From contig OX104123.1 in assembly GCA_944474755.1 (NCBI GenBank), positions 68,193,898 through 68,257,897 on the forward strand: a stretch of DNA of 64,000 nt, in the 5' to 3' direction. Every line of letters begins with the position of its first letter. The first letter of the stretch is position 1. The stretch is from Limnoperna fortunei (Eukaryota > Mollusca > Bivalvia > Mytilida > Modiolidae). Positions 56,880 to 64,000 of this stretch are shown piece after piece. The translations under genes and the position numbers were made by a program. The notes under the pieces were generated by a model. That model saw only the letters and a program-made list of their open reading frames with translations. It was not told where the DNA came from and searched no databases.

Positions 56880-58260
56880 AAAAATGTTTAAAAAACCAAG
56901 ACGTTTCATCAAAGGATTCCAAACCCCTACCATTACAGTAACACTTTTATGGAATTAACTCGAAACATCATTCTATACACAAATTTAGAATTGCAATCAT
57001 TTTCAATGAAAGCCATACGCCAGAAATATCCATCTTTGTCTCTCATGAGACCTTCTTTGAAGTACGAACACTAAACCATACCTCCTGCTATTCTTTCTGT
57101 TGAAGGTGCTAAACAGTCATCAGCAACTTCTAGCGTGCATTTCAGATTAACAGTTCCTTCCTATTATTAAAAATATACTTTTTTCTTTTGTTGAAAACAA
57201 TACACACGCTAAGACACAAATTTATATATTTTTAAAATCGAGATGTACTGTTTCCTTAGTAATGTATAATTCCATTTATTTTCTTCGCCATGAGAAATTT
57301 CAAGGTTACTCTTCCCGATTAGATAAGACAATTACAGCTAACATTGGGCTTACCACATTAAAGTAAATACAATTCAGAATAATCACATTTGTATGATTGT
57401 GTTTTACGTGCGAAATCATTTTTTTTTAGATTACTTGTTCTTGTTTAGACAATACTTTACGAACTGAATTCCTTAATTATGATCTAAGCCAGGCCTCCTT
57501 TATTGACAATAATGTAATTGTGTCTAAGAAAAGATATCTAAAACCTAACTGCATGATGGAAAAAACAGCGACGATTAACATGCTTTCACCTTTTTTCCTT
57601 TTGGAATCGAAGTTCAGGAATTACTTTGCTGGGTATGAAATATATACATGAAGTTATTTGGACTAGTTTAAAGTTTTGTTGTGAATTTGCCGTGCAGTTT
57701 GGTAGTTTTTACTGGTAAGCAGACAATGCAGACATATATTTTAGTACATATTGGCTTGTTTAAGTGATTTCATAGTTCTAACCTATGAATGTTTAACAAT
57801 GTATCACGTGGATACACAATTTTCCCTTATTTGAATAATATGTATTAACAGAGTGTTTTTAATTTATAATGTATTCCAATGGTACAATCATAGGTTCTCA
57901 TAACTGATATTTTGAATGTTTTTCATTTGATATTTGTACAGTTTTGTATTTCATTTTAATATTACATTGTAAATATGAAATACACAGTCCGTAAAAGCGT
58001 TTACGCTTCAACCTTTAGCTACTATTTTAAGTAAATGGCTACCATGCAGGAATTGTTCAGGTGTGAAAATTGTACACCTTTTGCACCTATTGGTTTTTTA
58101 CAATAGGATATGATTTATTTCCCACCGAGTAGCTATTGGTGTTTTACTTTACGACTCGTTCACTATACACAATGCATTCAATATGTTGAATTATATATTA
58201 CATAAGTGTTTCATTGGTAAAGAATTAGCTACAGGTTGCACTTTGTAATGCGGGACTCAA
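56880..58260. other. Intergenic, nothing recognised
   Basis: AT-rich with no supported gene or repeat. Confidence 0.4.
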
Positions 58261-58262
58261 TG

Positions 58263-58277
58263 GCGGGGGGGGGGGGG
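58263..58277. repeat. Poly-G run
   Basis: A run of about 13 G. Simple low-complexity sequence. Confidence 0.9.
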
Positions 58278-58559
58278 AGCACCAGCTTAGATCATATTGT
58301 TTCACTTTTTTCACCCATAACATACGTAGCTCAAAAATTCAAATACGTGAAATACTGCATACGCTTGGAAATTTCGATGTTATTTTCGCCGAATCTCGTT
58401 TAGATAGTAATATTAATTCAGGAAAGATTTTATTATTTTGTTTTACAAAATCTACCGGAAAGTCAGAATACTTCGGGTGGGGGAAGACTTAGAATTAGCT
58501 TATGTTGATTCAATGTTGTTTGAACTTCATACTAATCAATCCCTAATACTCGTCAACAT

Positions 58560-59640
58560 TACAGAACGTTTTGAACTCACTTTGCACAAATGATTCAGAG
58601 AACTATTGACAAAAATAATAACATTATATCTCAAACATTTTTGGCAAATGTGTCTAATATTCTTACTGCAAATGAACTAACATAATTTTACATTCAACGA
58701 ATTTTTTGGTAACACTGGGACTTTATTAGATCAAATTCTAGTAACAGATAATATACCAGTGGTTGACCGCGATACTGTTCATATGAACAGACTGACTAGT
58801 GACCACGATGGCACATACATTGCAACACAAACCCGTTCACAATAGAAGCGTGGAATTAAAAGCCATGTAACTACGACCTTATGAGGGAGAGAGCAAGGGA
58901 GACAAACTGGTATGAGATTATTTAAAAACAGACAGACATTAACAGCTTACACAATTTTTTTCGACACATTTCTAAGTATTTGTAAACTTTGCATTTCGTC
59001 ACAAAAAGTCGTCAACAGAGAAGATGAGAGGATATGGTTTAACTGCGACTTACGGAAATCTATCAGACAATTAAAATTCAAAGACAGTAAATTATATTAG
59101 AAAACCAATAAGATGTTAATACATAATGAAAATCCGGACAAACAATCAGCCACCAGCTTTAGCATGGATTTTCGCCAGGACATTTTATTAGTCATCAGCC
59201 TGTCGCAATATATCATGAGCTTGGGATATAAGTCGTGCTTTTGACAGTCTGGATCCAAGGTCCTATTTGTTAAATAGAAAATTAAGGCGTTAAGGGAACA
59301 CTGCTAAGATGGGTGAAGAGATATTTAGAAGATATTAAACAACGATGTGTTCTGAAAAATGGCATATTTGAACTTGGCTACTTAAAACCTGGTGTAACCC
59401 AGGGATTACTTCTTGGTCCTCTCCTTTTCCTCGTATATATTTATAATAATGTTTATGAAATATTAGGACTTTGTCGACTATACGCCAACGACACTTCAAT
59501 GGAACATTCTTCTCCCAATGAACTCTTGTCAGTATTGTTAATATAGATTTAGAAAATCTGTAAGGGGTATACTGTTGGTAAGTCGAACTAAATCTGGAAA
59601 ATCCTGAAATAATTGTATTCACCACTAAAGCTCTATTCCC
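58560..59640 (+). pseudogene. Decayed LINE (endonuclease end, linker, RT piece)
   Basis: 58,690-58,860 reads FFGNTGTLLDQILVTDN, then LTSDHDGTYI, the C-terminal part of an AP-type endonuclease with its SDH motif. 58,950-59,100 reads TFLSICKLCISSQKVVNRED, then RIWFNCDLRKSIRQLK, the usual linker. After a deletion, 59,313-59,546 has RYLEDIKQRCVLKNG, GVTQGLLLGPLLFLVYI, and a catalytic box that reads YAND instead of YADD. It is dead by deletion, frameshift and active-site loss. It resembles the CR1/Jockey group. Confidence 0.8.
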
Positions 59641-59984
59641 CCAATTCTAGAATATTCCTGCGAGGTGGAAAAATTGTAGTCAAGAAAATGCTTAACGTTT
59701 AGAAAATCGCCATTTTCAATTTTTCACAATTATTAAAACATACGAATATTTATGATTGATTGATTGGTCGTTATTTTACGTCCAGCAAGCAATATTTCAG
59801 CTATATTCAGGACGTGAAAGTTATAATAATTGGATTATAATAAAAATAATAATAATTGGATTATTTGCAACAAGACATCTCTCCCTTAGTAATTAAACGT
59901 TATTTCATACAATAATATGAGCATATATACAGCTAAAAAGGAAAATTAAACAATAAAAATATAGATCACAAATTGCCGGAAAAA

Positions 59985-60464
59985 TTAAATTTTACTGTAC
60001 AAATTAATTTCCTTTAAAAAATTTAAAATTGTGTCGCCTGCGACAGTTGTAAACAAACTACTGTAAGTATTTACAGTATAAAAACGTTCCCGAATGTGCG
60101 CCACGTCAATACAGTCCATCAAGACATGCTTGACAGTGTATGGACTGTTGCATGGCACACATTCAGGGCGCGGCTCATTATTTAAAATATAATTATGTGT
60201 CGTCCTAGTATGGCCAAGACGACACCTTGTTAAAACAACTTGATCTCTACGATCTTTATAATTTTTAAAATTATTTGTTTGCAGTAGTGGCTGGATCTCG
60301 TGAAGTTTATTATGAACTTGAAGATCCCAACCACTCTGCCACAAACCGGAAATATATTTAAAAATTACTGGTTTAAAAGGAAAAGGAATATCACAGTTTA
60401 TAACATTATTCTTAAGGGCATTCTTTGCCTCCTGATCCACGACTGTGCTCCCATGGATTCCCAC
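59985..60464 (-). pseudogene. LINE RNase H end and Cys/His tail
   Basis: 159 codons open. Starts VGIHGSTVVDQEAKNALK-like, the last RNase H block, which in intact elements follows 'WIPSHVGI'. Near the end is C-V-P-C, 7 residues, H, 4 residues, C, a zinc-knuckle-like motif typical of this LINE group. The upstream part lies in another frame. Confidence 0.85.
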
Positions 60465-60811
60465 ATGACTTGGGATCCAGAAAAAAACACAACCTCTTTT
60501 CCCAAAGCTATTAGAGATTTGTAAATTTCACAAATTTTTAAAATATAAGGGTTTTTAATTTTGAAATTTTGAATAGCAAGTAGACACGAGAGGGAATCCG
60601 AGCAGATAATAAATTTGGAATCGTCTGACGAAGCAACTATTTTCATGGCAAGAAGCTTGCGCCTCAGCAGTAAATACGGATGAGGCAGACGGGAGACGAC
60701 GAGTTTCAACACACTCTCCGAAGACAGCGGCTGAGGCAACTTTAGCATCGTCTTTTGACCCGTCTGTATAAATAGTACTATAGTCAGGGTAACAAGATTT
60801 AATTTCTGCAA
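60465..60811 (-). pseudogene. LINE RNase H middle, shifted frame
   Basis: FIICSDSLSCLLAIQN and ILKICEIYKSLIALGKEVVF are the second and third RNase H blocks. The frame differs from both neighbours, so two indels split the domain: one near 60,680-60,640 (after the FTAEAQA start) and one near 60,470. Confidence 0.85.
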
Positions 60812-62613
60812 AATGTTGTTGTATTATTAAAGTGTTTGTGTCCGACTTTTTATGTTTTCGTAAATCAAAAATAAATACCGGTCTGTGGTTTAACCAAGGG
60901 GGATTATGTGGAATTTCGACTGCAGCAATTTCATCTAAATTTATACATGAATTTTCTAAATGAGATTTAATTCTTAGGCCAAAAGGTTGAATTTTGTTTG
61001 GATGTTTTTCGAAAATGTTTTGGTAAAGAGGTTTGAAAACACAGTCGTGGGCAGGGTTGCCAGGATATGCCTTTAATTTGGTTGCATATTGCAAAGCGAG
61101 CTTTATTCTTCTTTGATACAAAGAAGGCTCGCCTGCTTCTACATATAAGCTGTCTATAGGTGTGGTTCGAAAGGCTCCAAGACATAGTCGCAATCCTTGA
61201 TGATGAACCGTATCAAGGATTTTGACATATGACTTGCTAGCCGAACCATAAATAAAACAACCATCATCCAATTTAGATCGAACCAGCGATCTATACAAAT
61301 TAAGTAAAACGTCGCACTCAGCACCCCAGTCGGTGTTGGCTACGACTTTTAAAATATCTAATGCCTTTAGGCATTTATTTTTTAACATTTTGATATGGGG
61401 AAGAAAGGTGAGCTTTGAATCGAATATTAAACCAAGAAAAGTAGTTTCTTTCACAATTTTTATAGGATTGTTATATAATGTAAGTTCGGGATCTGGATGC
61501 ATTTTTCTTTTGTTGCAAAAATGCATGCCAACAGTTTTGGCAGTGGAGAATTTAAAACCATTCTCCATTGCCCATTTTTCTATTCTATTTAAACATAACT
61601 GTAGTTGACGTTCAATATTATTCATGTTTTTTCCTCGATAACAAATGAGAAAATCGTCAACATATAGAGAACCATCAATATTATCTTTCAAGACTTGAGC
61701 AAGACTATTAATTTTAATACTGAATAAAGTAACAGAAAGGATGCTACCTTGAGGAACACCTATTTCTTGTTCAAAAGGGTCAGATAGAGTTGAATTCACA
61801 CGAACTTTAAATTCTCTATCAGACAAAAAATTTGAAATGAAGGTAGGAAGTCTACCTTTCAACCCCATATCAAAAAGATCTTTTAAAATGCCATATTTCC
61901 ATGTTGTGTCGTAAGCTTTTTCTAGATCGAAAAAGATCGACACAACATTTTCATTTTTGGCAAATGCGTTTCTTATGTATGTTTCGAAACGTACCAGATG
62001 ATCTAGGGTACTTCGCCCTTGTCTAAATCCACATTGCATATTTGACAGAAGGTTGTTTGATTCTAAGAACCAGACCAGGCGATCATTAATCATCATTTCC
62101 ATGGTTTTACAAAGACAGCTTGTGAGGGCTATAGGCCGATAGTTAGACGCTTCTGAGTGATCTTTTCCTGGTTTTGGAATAGGCACAACAGTGGCCATTT
62201 TCCAAATAGATGGTAAGTCACCCGTTTCCCAAATGTTGTTTACAAGATTCAGAAGACATTGGAGAGAAGATTGTGGCAGATGTTTGAGAAGTTGATAATG
62301 GATGTCATGGACCACATGCTGTAACGTGAGATTTGTTCAATGAAGTTTTTAGCTCTTCCAAAGAAAAAGGTTTATTATAATCTTCTAAATTTTTTGACAG
62401 GAAATTAAGTTTTGATTTTTCTTTTTGAATTTTGATCCGCTGAAAATTGGGATGATAATTTTCAGCAGAGGAGTGTGTTGCAAATGTTTCGGCTAATTTA
62501 TTTGATATGTCTGACTCTGATGTTAACAAGTCTTGTCCATCCTTTAAATGATGGACATTTGCTTTACTGTTTTTACCTTTAATTTTACGAATCATGTTCC
62601 AAATTTTATTCAT
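60555..62613 (-). pseudogene. LINE ORF2 reverse transcriptase plus RNase H start
   Basis: The linker 62,613-62,305 (FSLEELKTSLNKSHVTA) shifts frame into the 586-codon RT piece 62,315-60,555. Blocks in order: DLPSIWKMATVVPIPKPGKD, NYRPIALTSCLCKTMEMMI, CGFRQGRSTLDHLVRFE, SIFFDLEKAYDTTWKYGIL, GVPQGSILS, YVDDFLICY (box at 61,653-61,664), KTVGMHF and TFLGLIFDSKLTF. It ends with STIYTDGSKDDAKVASA, the RNase H start with its first Asp. The RT core itself is unbroken. Confidence 0.92.
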
Positions 62614-62675
62614 AGGGGTATGGTTGTTTAATTTAGAAACAAAGTTACGCCAAGAGGTGCGTCGATTTTATTTCG

Positions 62676-62930
62676 TTACCCTGCGAGCTTTCGCTCAAAA
62701 AATTCGGAATTGGTTAAGATTATTTTGAGTTGGTTGTTTATTAAAGCGTCGCTCGGCTTTTTTCCGGTCTTTAATAGCGTCCTCACAGCTGTCATCGAAC
62801 CATGGTTTACTAGGATGTTTTGGATTTGTCGAGGTCTTAGGAATTGTTTCATCAGCAATTGAAATAAGTATTTCATTGAATTTTAAAATTGGATCAGAAA
62901 TAGCTTCAAAAGTACCCGAGTTAAGTCGCT
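62676..62930 (-). pseudogene. LINE ORF2 linker between endonuclease and RT
   Basis: The frames carry pieces such as EILISIADETIPKTSTNPKH in one frame and NILVNHGSMTAVRTLLK in another, so the endonuclease-RT linker is frameshifted more than once. Confidence 0.6.
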
Positions 62931-63661
62931 CTATACATAGTTGTTCAAATAGAGGCCAATTGGCTCTATTAAATTTATACCGAGCGAGCCGCTCTGTTCT
63001 GTGACGGAGGAGTGCAAAGATTCCAATATAATGGGAAAGTGATCACTGCCACAGAGATCGTCATGGACTTTCCATGAGAAATCGGGCAGCAGAGAAGGAT
63101 CTGCTATTGCAAGATCAAAAGCCGAATATGATCCATTCCCAGGATGTAAATATGTATTGGTTCCATCATTAAAAATACACAGATCTTCCTGATTCATTAA
63201 GCCTTCAATAATTTTTCCTTTATCATTTATTGTGTTACTGCCCCATAAAGGGTTGTGTCCGTTGAAGTCCCAAGTAATATATAAGGGGCCGGAAGCTGAT
63301 CATTAAGATGTTTCAACTGATTTAAATTTAATGAAGAATTCGGAGGGATATACACAGAGCATAAAGTAATTGTTTTGTCTAAAGATATTCTAACAGCAAA
63401 GGCCTGACGATCAGTGTTGAGATCTACAGGGCTATGTAGAACTTGATCTTTTACAAGAATGGTAGAGCCGCCAGCAGCTCTATCATTCTCGTCTACATAT
63501 GTGCTGTATATAGAGTAGTTTTTTAAGGACATGTTATCACTTCGTTTTAGGTGGGATTCTTGGAGGCAAAATGCAACAGGAAGAAAGGCTTGAACTAATA
63601 AAGTAATTTCAAGAAAATTAATCTTAAGACCTCGACAATTCCATTGTATTATTGTACCCAT
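62931..63661 (-). pseudogene. LINE ORF2 AP-endonuclease, frameshifted
   Basis: The ATG at 63,661 begins with IIQWNCRGLK (Asn of the first block), then VAFCLQESHLKR with the catalytic Glu, AGGSTILVKD and LCSVYIPP. A frame break at about 63,230 hits the 'LLGDFNGHN' block, and the domain resumes at 63,197 with YSAFDLAIADPSLLPDFSW and CGSDHFPI, the final catalytic Asp-His. All blocks are identifiable; only the frame is lost. Confidence 0.9.
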
Positions 63662-64000
63662 TATGGTCTGCGAATAGGGGAATAGTTTTTTTGGGGCTAT
63701 TCCGCCGGTTTCTGCTGGGGGATCTACTTTTAGATCCAGTATCTGGGGGTAGTGTATCCATGGGATCGCCCCAGATAGTAGTGTCTAGATGATCTAGACT
63801 TCCAAACCTGTTGTGGACCTTTATGGGATCCCTCAGCAGTTTTGGAGTACGATCTCCTTTTTGATTTGAGTTTTTATTTGAGTTAGAAGAATTTAAATTG
63901 GAGTTGATATTTTTTGAATTTTTTTTTTGGCTGCTTGAAGAATTGGTTGAGGATTGAGAGGGTACTGAAGACGTAGCAGTTTGAGAGGGTGCTGAAGACG
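63624..64000 (-). CDS. LINE ORF1 C-terminal end (partial)
   Basis: An open frame from the window edge to a TAA at 63,626-63,624. It is Ser/Gln/Asn-rich (SSAPSQTATSSVPSQSS), then has NRFGSLDHLDTTIWGDPM and an Arg/Ser-rich SRSPSRNRRNSPKK tail. Its last 13 codons overlap the ORF2 start in another frame. Position and overlap fit the ORF1 (gag-like) protein of I/Nimb elements; the N-terminal part lies outside the window. Confidence 0.65.
   Translation of the reverse strand, partial: SSAPSQTATSSVPSQSSTNSSSSQKKNSKNINSNLNSSNSNKNSNQKGDRTPKLLRDPIKVHNRFGSLDHLDTTIWGDPMDTLPPDTGSKSRSPSRNRRNSPKKTIPLFADHNGYNNTMELSRS

Larger units (their letters stand above)
59752..64000 (-). mobile_element. I/Nimb-type LINE, near complete, cut by window edge
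   Basis: On the minus strand: end of ORF1 (64,000-63,624), ORF2 endonuclease (63,661-62,931), linker, RT (about 62,613-61,150), RNase H (about 60,780-60,380), Cys/His tail (60,230-60,060) and 3' UTR. The 3' end is at about 59,752 with CAATCAATCAATC and a preceding AATATAGCTGAAATATTGCT, a 3' end common to molluscan LINEs by memory. The RNase H domain after the RT points to the I/Nimb group. Several frameshifts make this copy inactive. Confidence 0.88.

Noticed and set aside
58263..58277. G-run as a quadruplex or gene feature
   Set aside because: It is a single homopolymer with no supporting G-tracts; simple sequence is enough.

Overview
The window is animal nuclear DNA. It is AT-rich, intron-rich and full of retroelement debris, and it carries a dispersed hammerhead-ribozyme repeat with the core 'CTGATGAG..CGAAACGCGCGTCTGGCGTA' that I know from marine mussels. 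A bivalve mollusc, most likely Mytilus or a close relative, is the best guess; this is inference from repeat content and gene type. No bacterial or phage genes are present.

Layout. (1) 1-12,527: a large satellite with a 39-bp unit, roughly 270 monomers in two main sequence classes with higher-order duplications. A 5'-truncated CR1/L2-like LINE (2,698-4,697, minus) splits it. Because 39 is a multiple of 3, long open frames run through it; I read them as repeat artefacts. (2) 12,529-18,540: intergenic DNA with three pieces of one dispersed non-coding repeat, old Penelope-like RT fragments, a foldback element and an 11-bp tandem repeat. (3) 18,622-43,315, plus strand: one spliced gene that I reconstruct as 16 coding exons whose reading phases all agree (3,177 nt, 1,058 codons plus stop). 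It encodes an N-terminal HEPN-like domain with an R-N-x3-H motif, long coiled coils (one exon has four 28-residue repeats) and a C-terminal caspase-fold region. Both positions where a caspase has its catalytic His and Cys are replaced (Trp937, Gln968). The HEPN plus pseudocaspase layout suggests an innate-immune or cell-death adaptor or regulator; that role is inference.

(4) Inside intron 5 of that gene, on the same strand, lies a tandem array of 511-bp units (24,193-26,262). It contains four hammerhead motifs with intact cores and is bounded on both sides by (TA)n runs. If the gene is transcribed through, its pre-mRNA would contain four self-cleaving ribozymes spaced to release 511-nt RNAs. 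This array sitting within a HEPN-pseudocaspase gene is the most unusual thing in the window. The introns also hold Penelope-like RT relics, decayed hammerheads, a long-terminal-inverted-repeat element (35,159-35,962), a GGATCC-ended foldback element and several tandem repeats.

(5) 43,316-64,000: no further host gene was recognised. It contains a decayed BEL/Pao retrotransposon (48,360-50,520, minus), duplicated Penelope-like debris (50,550-52,080 and 54,240-54,970), a decayed LINE (58,560-59,640, plus) and, at the right edge, a nearly complete but frameshifted I/Nimb-type LINE (59,752 to beyond 64,000, minus). That LINE has the end of ORF1, an AP-endonuclease, a reverse transcriptase and an RNase H.
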